Below are positions 46,811 to 55,155 of a DNA stretch of 55,155 nt, piece by piece. This DNA comes from Bacteroidota bacterium (GTDB lineage: Bacteria > Bacteroidota > Rhodothermia > Rhodothermales > UBA10348). Position 1 is the first letter of the stretch. The number at the start of each line of letters is the position of its first letter. The notes under the pieces are model-generated. The model had not been told where the DNA came from, made no database searches, and worked only from the letters and a program-made list of their open reading frames with translations. Position numbers and translations under genes: made by a program. Location of the stretch: positions 1 through 55,155 of the forward strand of contig JAJCYQ010000059.1 in the NCBI GenBank assembly GCA_029262835.1, written 5' to 3'.

Positions 46811-48022
46811 TCAGATTATCAATGCGTGTATGTCGTCCGTGTCGTGCCCCGAGCGCACGGCATCCAGGTAGGCAGGCAGCGAAAAAGGCCGCCCGGCTAC
46901 GAGCAGCATGCCGCACTCCCCGGTTCCGACCATCCCGTAAATACCCTCGATGCTCATGCGTTCCGCAGTTTCGACGGCGGGCCCGGAAACCTCCGTCCCG
47001 GTGCCCCAGTCGTTGGTCGACGAAGCCAGTGAAATCTTCAGCAGCGCTCCGAACAGCTGCCAGTCCGCTTTCCGAATGGCCACGACCAGTTTCTGCACGT
47101 TCCGGTTCGAGGATACCAGGTGCCGGATGGCCGGTCGAAACCTGCGCGACGCCATGTCCAGCGCCCGTTCCAGATCCCGATGTTCCAGATTTCGAAGCGA
47201 TGTCAGCCCCTCGAACCCTTTCCCGGCCAGCTCTCGCGTAGCACTCGCCGCCAACTCCGCACGGCGCCGCATGGCCGTAACATCGATCATGCTCTGGGGA
47301 GATGCATCGAACAGTGCAAACCCCGGACGCTGGGTGTCGGGAAACTCGACCGCAATATGATCGCCGTTGCGCGCATCGACCAGAATGAACGGAGCCTCCT
47401 CCGCGAGCGCAGCGGCCGCGGTAAAGGCGCGACTGATTTTCGTGCCGAGCGCCGCTTCGAGCAGGCCATGTGCCCTTGTGGCCAGTTTTTCGCTCGCCTG
47501 TTTTCCGGGGTTTTCCAATTTGTCACCGCAGGCAACGAGCGCCAGGGCGAGCGATGCGAAATACGCCACGCCAAGACCCGCGGGAAGCGCTGTCACGAGC
47601 GCCACATCCAGTCCGGTGGTTCCAGTGCCGCTGGCGTCCGACGGCGCGGCCCGGTCCAGGAGTGCCGCCAGGATCGGCGCACGGCGCCGATCTTCCTCTC
47701 GAGAGAGGTCAATGATATCGGACACCGCTTCATACGCAATCCGCGTGCGCCCCAGCGTGTTGGGCCGCAGCGCGACGGCCGTTCCCTGCCGCATGTGCAG
47801 CATGAGCGCAAACCCGTCCACGTAATGTGTGTGGTCGGCTACAATGCCGACGGCCCCGTGCGAAAAGGCAGCCACCGGCAGCGGGCCCTCACCGCCGAGC
47901 CGCTCCACAAGCAGGGCCTTGGCCCGGTCCTCGTACTGGATGGGGCGCAGCGACTCGTTGGCCTGTATCCGGTTGTACGCATACAGGAACGGCTGGACGA
48001 AACTCGGAGTGGGCTTATTCAA
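46811..48022 (-). CDS. Degenerate galactokinase homologue (probable pseudoenzyme)
   Basis: A 403-residue GHMP-kinase-fold protein that tracks galactokinase from end to end. VGIVADHTHYVDGFAL stands where GalK has G-E-H-T-D-Y-N-x-G-F; LPAGLGVAYFASLALAL stands for the phosphate loop P-x-G-x-G-L-S-S-S-A-S; the MDQ motif with the catalytic Asp is absent before FILVDARNGD; AMRRRAELA, then GLTSLRNLE, RHLVSSNRNVQ and TEVSGPAVET follow GalK order; and VGTGECG replaces G-G-G-F-G-G-C. All four functional motifs are changed, so kinase activity is doubtful. The start is a TTG at 48022 with GGAG 6 bases upstream (48029-48032), overlapping fmt by 8 bases; an ATG at 48052 is the alternative. Confidence 0.7.
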   Translation of the reverse strand: MNKPTPSFVQPFLYAYNRIQANESLRPIQYEDRAKALLVERLGGEGPLPVAAFSHGAVGIVADHTHYVDGFALMLHMRQGTAVALRPNTLGRTRIAYEAVSDIIDLSREEDRRRAPILAALLDRAAPSDASGTGTTGLDVALVTALPAGLGVAYFASLALALVACGDKLENPGKQASEKLATRAHGLLEAALGTKISRAFTAAAALAEEAPFILVDARNGDHIAVEFPDTQRPGFALFDASPQSMIDVTAMRRRAELAASATRELAGKGFEGLTSLRNLEHRDLERALDMASRRFRPAIRHLVSSNRNVQKLVVAIRKADWQLFGALLKISLASSTNDWGTGTEVSGPAVETAERMSIEGIYGMVGTGECGMLLVAGRPFSLPAYLDAVRSGHDTDDIHALII

Positions 48023-49001
48023 GACGATCTCCGGTCTGCATGTCCGACCCATTGAGGAACGTCTGCACGGCGAGTCGCCGCCGCCCCGCCTGCTGCAGTT
48101 CGCGCACCTCGACATGTCCGTCGGCGCACGCGACAAAGAGGCGCTCCTCCTGACGCACAACAGTACCCGGGGTATTCGCGCTGTCACCATGCTGGCCCGC
48201 GGCCAGCGGCTCGCCCGGCGCAGGCTCCGAAATGGTCGAGCGGAATAGCGTCAACCGCGTTTGGTTCGGGCCGTGCACCGTCCACGCCCCCGGTACGGGC
48301 GACAGTCCGCGGATGAAATTGTGTACGTCCTGCGCCGACCGCCCCCAGTCAATGCGGCTTTCCGACTTATGGACCTTGGGAGCCGCGCTGGCCAGTTGGT
48401 CGTCCTGGGCCTCGGAATCGGCCCGGCCTTCGAGAATAAGGCGCACCGTGTCCACGACGGTCTCCGCGCCGAGCACCATCATGCGATCGTGGACGTCGCC
48501 CGTTGTCTCGTCCGGACCAATCGGCATGGAACGCCGCAGGATGAGCTGGCCCGTATCGACCTTCTCCTGCAGAAAGAACGTCGTGACCCCGGTTTCCGTC
48601 TCACCCGCCATCACAGCACGGTGAATGGGTGCGGCACCCCGATAGGCTGGCAGGAGTGACCCGTGGAGGTTGAACGCGCCCATACTGGCAAGGCCATACA
48701 CCTCCGGAGGAAGAATGCGAAAGGCCACCACCACGATAATATCGGGTTCGAGCGCCGCTACGTCGCGCGCAAAGGCAGGATCGCGGACCGAATCGGGTTG
48801 CAGGATGTGCTCAATGCCATGATTCAGGGCCGCAGATTTCACGGCACACGGCGAGACGGCCCCACCGCGCCCCCGTGCCTTGTCGGGAGCTGTCACGACA
48901 GCCATCGGGGCGAGGTGGGCTTCGACAAGAGCGTTGAGCGACGCCACGGCAAATTCGGGCGTGCCCATGAACACGATATGGGGCTGCGGGTGAGCGGTCA
49001 T
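48015..49001 (-). CDS. fmt: Methionyl-tRNA formyltransferase
   Basis: A 328-residue enzyme that formylates initiator Met-tRNA. Marks are IVFMGTPEFAVASL at the start, FNLHGSLLPAYRGAAPIHRAVMAGETETGVTTFFL (formyl-folate site with N-x-H and the following D in KVDTG), and a C-terminal tRNA-binding domain (about 205-328) with IDW and FIRGLSPVPGAWT. The start at 49001 was chosen because M-T-A-H leads straight into the first strand. Its end overlaps the next gene by 8 bases. Confidence 0.95.
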   Translation of the reverse strand: MTAHPQPHIVFMGTPEFAVASLNALVEAHLAPMAVVTAPDKARGRGGAVSPCAVKSAALNHGIEHILQPDSVRDPAFARDVAALEPDIIVVVAFRILPPEVYGLASMGAFNLHGSLLPAYRGAAPIHRAVMAGETETGVTTFFLQEKVDTGQLILRRSMPIGPDETTGDVHDRMMVLGAETVVDTVRLILEGRADSEAQDDQLASAAPKVHKSESRIDWGRSAQDVHNFIRGLSPVPGAWTVHGPNQTRLTLFRSTISEPAPGEPLAAGQHGDSANTPGTVVRQEERLFVACADGHVEVRELQQAGRRRLAVQTFLNGSDMQTGDRLE

Positions 49002-49029
49002 GGCAGCACCAAGATACGTATCGCCGTGG

Positions 49030-50355
49030 TCAGTACAACTTGGTCCGCTCATCCCAGACCGGCACCAGCAGCTGATAGTCGCCGAACCCGGTCTCATCCA
49101 CAAAAATGAACTGGCGCCCAATGCGCTCGTAAACCCAGACCTCGTACGGCTCGTAGCCGAAGCTGTAGGGCTTGTGCTGCACATGGTCCGGCTCGCCGAA
49201 ACGGACAAGCACAAAGCCACGATCCGTTTTCCAGCCATCCACGATACTTGCGCTGTACTGCCGATTGGCCGACGCTATCCGGTAGTAGTACTCTTCCATG
49301 CGCTCGTTCCGGCTGGTGCCGGGTGTCGGGTCGCGGCGATCCCAGAACTGATTGAACCGCTCTTGCCGCTCCACACCATTTGGAGCACTCTTGATGAAGT
49401 TCAGGTCGCGCTTCTTGGCAATATACTCGAGCTGCGCAATGGCCTGGTCAATATCGTCAATATGGTCACTGAGACCCGACCAAGCTACCTCTACGCGGCG
49501 GGCAACCGACGCCACCGGGCGCCCATCCAGGCTCTCCACCTCGACCGAGAGGCGATAGGAGCCCACTTCAAGCTCGGCAACGGGCATGGTGACCAGATAC
49601 TGGGTGCGCCCTTCTTCGAGCGTCACAATGTCTTCCTTCGAGTACACGAGTTCATCGGTACTCGAACCGGTCGCTTCGTCGGCGCGGGCGCGTTCAACCT
49701 GCTGCGTGATGACCACGTCGCGGTCCTCGTCAGCATACACCTCGTAAAACACCTGGAAGCCCGCTTCACTCGACTGTACACGCCCACCGACCTTGGGGAC
49801 AATCGTGAAGTCCTCATCGTCAAACGATTCAAGCAGCGTGATGTCGCTGATGGCCACAGGGCCACTCAGATCCCGCACGAATACGTCGTACTCGCGGAAA
49901 TAGGTCTGATTGGAGTTGTCATCCCGCAGGGAGTACTCGAAAATGTAGCGCCCCGGGTTGATCTCGAATGTCTGTGTTGTGACATCGAATTCGGCATCCA
50001 ACTGGGTTTCGGCGTACGTGCCGGCCGTCAATTTCGACTGCCAGATCTTCGACTCGACCAGGTTGCGGATGCGCCCTTCTTCAGACAACTGGGTAACGTC
50101 GAGCTTGACTTCGTACCCGGCCGTAAACCCGTTGACACTGTTGATAAAGCTCAACTTCGAGATCGGAATGCGCGTGTAGGTGTCAATTTTGGACAGCGCC
50201 GGGTTGGCCTCGCTGCGGGCCACCAGCACATCGACCTCAAAATCTTCCTGTGCAGCCGCCTCTGGCACCAGCACGGTAAACGCCAACAGGAGGGCCACCA
50301 TGAAGGCATGCCCCCCGCACCTGGCTTTCCGTATGTATTCGTAACAACAGTTCAT
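49030..50355 (-). CDS. GWxTD domain-containing secreted protein
   Basis: A 441-residue protein with a signal peptide (hydrophobic FMVALLLAFTVLVPEAAAQE). The C-terminal part holds the name-giving D-GWKTDRGFVLVRFGEPDHV, followed by YEPYEVWVY and FVDETGFGDYQL. The middle is beta-rich. GWxTD proteins are common in Bacteroidota and related phyla, usually exported, and have no proven function. Between fmt and ftsY on the same strand, with 28 bases to fmt. Confidence 0.9.
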   Translation of the reverse strand: MNCCYEYIRKARCGGHAFMVALLLAFTVLVPEAAAQEDFEVDVLVARSEANPALSKIDTYTRIPISKLSFINSVNGFTAGYEVKLDVTQLSEEGRIRNLVESKIWQSKLTAGTYAETQLDAEFDVTTQTFEINPGRYIFEYSLRDDNSNQTYFREYDVFVRDLSGPVAISDITLLESFDDEDFTIVPKVGGRVQSSEAGFQVFYEVYADEDRDVVITQQVERARADEATGSSTDELVYSKEDIVTLEEGRTQYLVTMPVAELEVGSYRLSVEVESLDGRPVASVARRVEVAWSGLSDHIDDIDQAIAQLEYIAKKRDLNFIKSAPNGVERQERFNQFWDRRDPTPGTSRNERMEEYYYRIASANRQYSASIVDGWKTDRGFVLVRFGEPDHVQHKPYSFGYEPYEVWVYERIGRQFIFVDETGFGDYQLLVPVWDERTKLY

Positions 50356-50435
50356 GGTACGCGATTTGACTCACCGCAATATCGGTACGGAACGGGGCTG
50401 TGTCCAGTACCCGTGATTGGACCGTCTCATAGCGG

Positions 50436-51413
50436 TTACGAACGGTCAGACCGTCCCTGCGAACCGAATAGTGCCTGCACGAACCGCCGCTGATCAAAAA
50501 TCTGAAGGTCGTCAATACCTTCTCCTACCCCGATGTATTTGACCGGAATGCGGAATTCATTCGAGATGCCAATCACGATGCCTCCTTTGGCCGTCCCATC
50601 AAGCTTGGTGAGCACGAGACCGGTCACATCGACACTCCGCGTGAACTCCTGCGCCTGACGAATGGCATTCTGTCCGGTAGATGCATCGAGTACAAGCAGT
50701 ACCTCGTGCGGACTGCCGGGCAGTTGTCGATCCATGACGCGCTTGACCTTGGAGAGCTCATCCATGAGTCCACCCTTCGTGTGTAGCCTGCCCGCCGTAT
50801 CGACCAGTACCACGTCGCTGCCCCGGCTCATGGCGCTCGCCACCGTATCGAATGCCACCGCGGCCGGATCGGCGCCGTGCCCCTGTTTGATGATAGGAAC
50901 GCCCGAGCGCTCCGCCCAGATGTCGAGCTGCTCCGTCGCAGCCGCCCGGAATGTATCGGCAGCCCCGAGGAGTACGTTCTTTCCGGCGGCCTTGTAGCGG
51001 GCCGCCATTTTCCCGATGGTGGTCGTCTTGCCTACACCGTTTACGCCCACGACCATGATAACGTGGGGTTTGTTGGGCAGCACGGCGTCGAAGGCGACGG
51101 GCCTGTCGGCCGATGCCGAGAGCAGCAACCGGGCAATCTCGTCCTGTACAATGGTGTCAAGCTCCGAAGTCGAGACATACTTGTCCCGGGCCACTCGCGC
51201 CTCAACGGCTCCGATGATATCGACTGTCGTTTTTACACCCACGTCGGAGGTTACCAACGCTTCCTCCAGCTCATCCAGTACCGCATCGTCGACGGTATCT
51301 TTTCCGGCCACGATCCGGGAGAGCTTGCCAAAGAACGACGACCGGGTCTTCTCCAGTCCGGTTTCCAGATTTTCCTGTTGCTTGTCGCGCTTCAGCGCGT
51401 CGAAAAGGCCCAT
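50436..51413 (-). CDS. ftsY: Signal recognition particle receptor FtsY
   Basis: A 325-residue SRP GTPase that docks ribosome-SRP complexes at the membrane. A short N-terminus replaces the long acidic domain of E. coli. The N domain holds ELEEALVTSDVGVKTT, and the G domain the P-loop GVNGVGKTTTIGKMA, the insertion-box region DTFRAAATEQL, DTAGR, TKLDGTAKGG and GVGEGIDDL. It starts one base after the stop of the pgsA-like gene, so they form a pair. Confidence 0.95.
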   Translation of the reverse strand: MGLFDALKRDKQQENLETGLEKTRSSFFGKLSRIVAGKDTVDDAVLDELEEALVTSDVGVKTTVDIIGAVEARVARDKYVSTSELDTIVQDEIARLLLSASADRPVAFDAVLPNKPHVIMVVGVNGVGKTTTIGKMAARYKAAGKNVLLGAADTFRAAATEQLDIWAERSGVPIIKQGHGADPAAVAFDTVASAMSRGSDVVLVDTAGRLHTKGGLMDELSKVKRVMDRQLPGSPHEVLLVLDASTGQNAIRQAQEFTRSVDVTGLVLTKLDGTAKGGIVIGISNEFRIPVKYIGVGEGIDDLQIFDQRRFVQALFGSQGRSDRS

Positions 51414-51414
51414 G

Positions 51415-51996
51415 TCAATTGTCGTTGGAATCGGGTGCGTGTCGCACCAAAAAAGTGAATCGGACGATGTACCGGAAAAGCGACCAAGCCAGCAGGAAGC
51501 TGGTGCCCCAGATACAGAACTGCATAACGGGGGGGTCGGCCTGGAGCAGCGCGGCCAGCACAGTCAGCGAAATACCCGTCACGGCGATCTTGCCGGACAT
51601 CAGACTCATCACAATCTGACCGGTTCGGGCGCGAATAATCACACCGCCTGCAAAAATGATGAAATCCCTCGCCACGATGGCGAAGAAGAACCACTCGGGC
51701 AGGCTCCCGCGCATGGTGAGCGCCATGACGACCATGGCCGCCCCGAGTTTGTCGACAAGCGGATCGAGCACCTTGCCCCAATCGGACACCGTTTGCGACC
51801 AACGGGCCAGTCGACCGTCGAAATAATCGGTGGCGAGCGCCGTCACGACAAGCATCGTAATCCAGACGAGCGATCCATCCACCAGGATGAGGTACGTGAT
51901 GGGCAGGATCAGCACAAGCCGCATCAGCGTCAGGACGTTGGGAATCGTCCAGAACGAGCCCAGGTCAGACCAGGGTGTGCGGCGGGAGTGGGTCAT
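51415..51996 (-). CDS. pgsA: CDP-alcohol phosphatidyltransferase (probable PgsA)
   Basis: A 193-residue membrane enzyme with about five helices and the full catalytic motif D-x2-D-G-x2-A-R-x8-G-x3-D-x3-D, read as DYFDGRLARW, G, then LDPLVD. The opening TIPNVLTLMRLVLILPI is typical of PgsA, which makes phosphatidylglycerol-phosphate from CDP-diacylglycerol. Another alcohol acceptor is possible since substrate specificity is not readable from the motif. It is directly upstream of ftsY. Confidence 0.88.
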   Translation of the reverse strand: MTHSRRTPWSDLGSFWTIPNVLTLMRLVLILPITYLILVDGSLVWITMLVVTALATDYFDGRLARWSQTVSDWGKVLDPLVDKLGAAMVVMALTMRGSLPEWFFFAIVARDFIIFAGGVIIRARTGQIVMSLMSGKIAVTGISLTVLAALLQADPPVMQFCIWGTSFLLAWSLFRYIVRFTFLVRHAPDSNDN

Positions 51997-52070
51997 GTCC
52001 GGTAACAGTAGAAGCGGGTGCGTAGCGGTGCGTCAACGCCCAACCGGCCGGTGCGTTCGCTCTCGCATGG

Positions 52071-53636
52071 TCAATTCCGACGGGCATCCAGGTCAATGGC
52101 AAGAGCAGCCACAGGCGCAACAGTGGCCCTGAGCCTGCCGTCCGCATCGACCCGGACTTCCTCGCACGTGGCGGGGCCTCGCGTGCGCGTGCGCTCGGCC
52201 TGCGGCGGCCCTGCCGCCCGGTTGCAGTACGTACCTTCTGGCAGACCCGTTTCGAACGTGCCCTCGTAAGGCGCTTCCGAGCGGTTGAGGACGACAAACC
52301 CGACATCTCCGCGCCCGTAGGCGACGACGTCCTGGCCGCGCACCTGGACGCGCGTAACGTCTGGCGCACCGCGGACCGCGTTGTGGAAGGCGACCATCCC
52401 GGAAATCGCTGGCCAGCGGTGCTCGCACACCCAGCGCCCCTTGCCACAATCCACATCGTCAGATCCGGGTCTTTCAGACGCACCCGCGCCGCCAGACACA
52501 TGCACCCGCCGCGTGGACTCGTCCGGCTCCATGGGTGGCCCCGTGAAATCGGACTCGAAGGCATAGCTGCTCATGACGCGTGGGCGCCCGTAGGGCCAGG
52601 TCAGCGCGAAGGCCTGGGCCAGGGCATAGAGCCGGCCGTCCTTGTAGGTCAGAATGCCCTCGCCGCCGCCGTGCCCGCGCTGGTTGTCGTGGTTGTCGAC
52701 GAATACGACGGCATTATCTGCGGGCGTATACTCGCGGGATGTCCACATGTGGCCGCCGTCAAGAAGCGCTTCGAGCGGATGCTCGCGGAGCACTTCGCCG
52801 AGCGCTTCGCCGAAAGAAAACTCGGTCAGCGCGCCAGATTCGGGATACGCCTGCACCCATTCGGACTGGCGGCCGCCGGTTTTGACTTCCAGGTAGACGT
52901 AGCCGGGATCGCCCACCCGGCTTATGATGGCATGCAGGTCACCCGGCTGCATGTGTTTGGCCGCATCGACCCGGAATCCGGCTACTCCCAGACTTCGCAG
53001 ATCGCTCAGGTAGCCAATAATACGTTCCTGCACATCGGGTTTCGAGATGGCCAGGTCAGCCAGATCGACGAGCTCGCAGTTCCAGACCTGGTCCATGTCG
53101 TCCCAGTCGTGGATGTTGTCGTCCGCCGTCAGGCCACAATGATTGAAGTCATCATACTCCCAAAGGCCCGGATAGTCGTACGGACCGAATGTGGAGCCTG
53201 CGGTGCCGCGGCCGGTGAACTTGAACTCAGTGTGCTCAAGGTCGGCATCGGCCATATGGTTTATGACCGCGTCCACATAGATGTCAACGCCCACGGCAGC
53301 GCAGCGCCGGGTCATGTCGGCAAACGCCTCGCGGTCCCCACTACGGGTATCAAGCTGGTAACTGACCGGCTGATAGCGCTCCCACCACGGCCGGCCCGGT
53401 ACGATGTGGTTTTCGCTCGGCGGTGACACCTGCACCGCCGCATACCCGGCCGGACCGAGGAACTCTTCGCACTCCGCCGCCACGTCGTCCCATCGCCATT
53501 CGAAGAGGTGCACGATCACGCCTTCTGTCGGCGCCTGGTTGTGTGCGACGGGGGCGGGCGCGCACGCAGCCGCGAAGAGCGACAGCGCCGCAACAAGCGA
53601 CAGCGCCGCGACGACTATCTCCATTCCTGTCTTCAT
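52071..53636 (-). CDS. Lipoprotein alpha-amylase of the animal-like GH13 type
   Basis: A 521-residue alpha-amylase with a lipobox (LFAAAC near residue 25). GVIVHLFEWRWDDVAAECEEFLGPAGYAAVQVSPPSE at the start of the barrel, DAVINHM (region I), GFRVDAAKHM (region II, nucleophile Asp), YLEVKTGG (region III, Glu) and FVDNHDNQRGHG (region IV) match the chloride-dependent animal-type group (GH13_24/32) better than the Bacillus type. It would cut starch or glycogen at the cell surface. Its ATG overlaps the transporter stop (ATGA), so uptake and cleavage are co-expressed. Confidence 0.93.
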   Translation of the reverse strand: MKTGMEIVVAALSLVAALSLFAAACAPAPVAHNQAPTEGVIVHLFEWRWDDVAAECEEFLGPAGYAAVQVSPPSENHIVPGRPWWERYQPVSYQLDTRSGDREAFADMTRRCAAVGVDIYVDAVINHMADADLEHTEFKFTGRGTAGSTFGPYDYPGLWEYDDFNHCGLTADDNIHDWDDMDQVWNCELVDLADLAISKPDVQERIIGYLSDLRSLGVAGFRVDAAKHMQPGDLHAIISRVGDPGYVYLEVKTGGRQSEWVQAYPESGALTEFSFGEALGEVLREHPLEALLDGGHMWTSREYTPADNAVVFVDNHDNQRGHGGGEGILTYKDGRLYALAQAFALTWPYGRPRVMSSYAFESDFTGPPMEPDESTRRVHVSGGAGASERPGSDDVDCGKGRWVCEHRWPAISGMVAFHNAVRGAPDVTRVQVRGQDVVAYGRGDVGFVVLNRSEAPYEGTFETGLPEGTYCNRAAGPPQAERTRTRGPATCEEVRVDADGRLRATVAPVAALAIDLDARRN

Positions 53637-55099
53637 TCTTCCTGAACGAGCATCCATGACACGGCCGAAATAGCCAGGCTGATGCCTGATATGATGAAAA
53701 TGATACTCTTGTTGGGCGCGGCGCTGACCAGTTCGCCGATTCCAAGGCTCGCTACCAGCTGCGGCAGCACGATCGAAAGATTGAAGAGCCCCATATAGAG
53801 CCCCATTTTGCTCTGATCGACCTTGTGGGACATGATGGCAAACGGAAGGCTGACCGTTGCGGCCCACCCGACGCCCACAACTCCCATGAGTATATACAGC
53901 AGCATGGGAGTGGCTGGGGCCAGTAATATACCTCCATAGCCGGCGGCCATGATGGCCATACAGGCCGCGTGTGTTTTCACACGGCCAATACGCTCTGTGA
54001 TGGGTTCGAGCACGAAAGCCGGGAGCAGCGCGCCGACGGCGTTGAGCACCAGGAAGCTGATCGATACCACGCGGCCCATGTCAATGTCGCCAAGCTCCGG
54101 CATGGCCTGCTGCACGTAGGCGAACATGTAAACAAACATGGTCTGCACGCCGAGCCACGTAAACGCGTTGGCGGCGAGCACTTTCTTGAATCCAATATCG
54201 CTCGCTTCGAGTCGCGGTTTGCCAACCGGGCTCCTGAGGAGCGCCTCCGCAATGAGCACAACGGTCAGGAGGCCGAGCGCGCCTTCGATCCAGTACGTTT
54301 CGCGGCTCGCGCCCACGAGGCGCTCGCCCATTGCGAAGACCGAGTAGATGAAAAAGCCCCAGAGCGGACGCGTCGTCCGGACGAGCTCAGCGAACGAAAA
54401 TCCAGGTTTGGCGGCGCCATCCGGGGTCGAAGCGGCCTCGTCGTCGCCGCTCTCGGCCAGCACGCGCGGCTCCTTCACAAATAGTACGGGTACGACCGAG
54501 AACAGGAAGACCAGTCCCGCGCCGAAGTAAATGAGCGTATAGTTGTCCCAGATGGCCCCAATGGCGTACGCCAACACACCGAATGTCCCAGAAACGGTCT
54601 GCATCCAGGTGTACCCCTTCGTCCGGGGCGTACCCTCCGGCGTCACATCGGCTATGATGGACCGTGTCGGGTTGAAACTGATATTGATGGCCAAATCGAG
54701 CGTGAGTGCCACCGCAATGGCAACGCCCAGAATGCCGCCGGCACCCATCGCCGCACTGATGACATCAATGCTCGGGAGCGCCAGCAGCATGAGCGTCGCA
54801 AGCACGCCGCCAATCAGGATGAATGGACGCCGTCGTCCGTTCCAGAACCAGACGTTGTCCGACACAATGCCAATAATGACCTGCCCGAGGATTCCGGCAA
54901 TGGGACCAGCCGCCCAAACGAGGCCGACATCATGGATATCCAGGCCATATTTGGTCGTGAGAATCCAACTCAGCGCCGAGATCTGGACGGACAGGGCAAA
55001 CCCCATGGCCGTCGCTGGCAGGCTGAGCAGCATGTAGAAGCTCTTCGTGAGCCGCTTCTGGATATCAAGCATGGCATGTGGTGACTTTGTGTTCGGCAC
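53633..55099 (-). CDS. MFS transporter, SLC45 / maltose-sucrose type
   Basis: A 488-residue transporter with twelve predicted helices. FALSVQISALSWILTTKYGL and GPIAGILGQVIIGIVSDNVWFWNGRRRPFI are characteristic of the SLC45-like proton-sugar symporters, which include sucrose and maltose carriers. A charged loop in the middle (ESGDDEAASTPDGA) is typical. The start is GTG at 55099 with AGGT 7 bases upstream; an ATG at 55072 is in frame. With the amylase it forms an alpha-glucan utilisation pair. Confidence 0.88.
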   Translation of the reverse strand: MPNTKSPHAMLDIQKRLTKSFYMLLSLPATAMGFALSVQISALSWILTTKYGLDIHDVGLVWAAGPIAGILGQVIIGIVSDNVWFWNGRRRPFILIGGVLATLMLLALPSIDVISAAMGAGGILGVAIAVALTLDLAINISFNPTRSIIADVTPEGTPRTKGYTWMQTVSGTFGVLAYAIGAIWDNYTLIYFGAGLVFLFSVVPVLFVKEPRVLAESGDDEAASTPDGAAKPGFSFAELVRTTRPLWGFFIYSVFAMGERLVGASRETYWIEGALGLLTVVLIAEALLRSPVGKPRLEASDIGFKKVLAANAFTWLGVQTMFVYMFAYVQQAMPELGDIDMGRVVSISFLVLNAVGALLPAFVLEPITERIGRVKTHAACMAIMAAGYGGILLAPATPMLLYILMGVVGVGWAATVSLPFAIMSHKVDQSKMGLYMGLFNLSIVLPQLVASLGIGELVSAAPNKSIIFIISGISLAISAVSWMLVQEE

Positions 55100-55155
55100 A
55101 AGTCGTACCTGTTGCGCCGACTATAGAGCAAGAAATGGGTCTGAGGTGAAAAAAA

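Overview
The window is 55 kb of GC-rich chromosome, about 60% GC or more by eye, from a Gram-negative bacterium of the Bacteroidota/Rhodothermota kind; Rhodothermales is the best guess. The reasons are two secreted proteins with C-terminal type IX secretion (Por) sorting domains, GWxTD and SbsA-type Ig-like proteins, a DUF480/YceH protein, a short YbeD-like DUF493 protein, a sigma factor of the TIGR02999 type next to a PknB/TPR kinase, and mostly weak Shine-Dalgarno sites. The assignment rests on protein family content only. The layout is mostly housekeeping and catabolic genes in short operons, with one island that looks foreign. No tRNA, rRNA, CRISPR array or transposase gene was seen.

Region by region. 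0-5.1 kb, minus strand: a HEYTH zinc protease with a sorting domain, an M14 carboxypeptidase, and the first 78 codons of ftsX, with a half-size asparaginase upstream. 5.2-7.0 kb: a ClC chloride channel with CBS domains. 7.0-10.8 kb: a GNAT acetyltransferase with an odd N-terminus, then a compact, more AT-rich restriction-modification-repair operon (Dcm-like methyltransferase with its own HTH domain, Vsr repair nuclease, EcoRII-like restriction enzyme). 10.9-15.5 kb: histidine degradation genes hutH and hutU, with a DUF4143 ATPase between them on the other strand. 15.5-21.9 kb: secreted proteins, YceH, a GH17-like lipoprotein, alanine dehydrogenase and a SpoU/TrmH methyltransferase. 21.9-23.1 kb: a gene-free stretch packed with inverted and tandem repeats.

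23.1-29.1 kb: glutamate dehydrogenase, then a four-gene run (secreted protein, Ig-like lipoprotein, NAD(P)HX repair enzyme, VanZ-like protein). 29.2-31.7 kb: a TonB protein with a strong terminator, a small unknown protein, and a secreted amidohydrolase. 31.8-35.0 kb: a cysteine-desulfurase-like protein, a second repeat-rich gap, DUF493, and a DUF2231 membrane protein fused to a beta-sandwich domain. 35.1-41 kb: clpB tail to tail with, and overlapping, a Ser/Thr kinase whose gene follows an ECF-like sigma factor. 41.2-44.8 kb: smc. 44.8-55.1 kb, all minus strand: MFS sugar transporter and alpha-amylase; pgsA and ftsY; GWxTD protein; fmt, a degenerate galactokinase homologue, MoxR ATPase and HPr kinase.

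Amino-acid catabolism is a theme (hutH, hutU, ald, gdhA, asparaginase, secreted peptidases): peptides would be cleaved outside the cell and amino acids deaminated inside. The most unusual items are the galactokinase homologue that lacks every recognisable active-site motif and sits beside MoxR and HPr kinase, a roughly 175-bp palindrome-bearing repeat present in two inverted copies 10.6 kb apart, a roughly 305-bp segment bounded by 18-bp inverted repeats, and the complete EcoRII-type R-M-V operon with a Vsr altered next to its active site.
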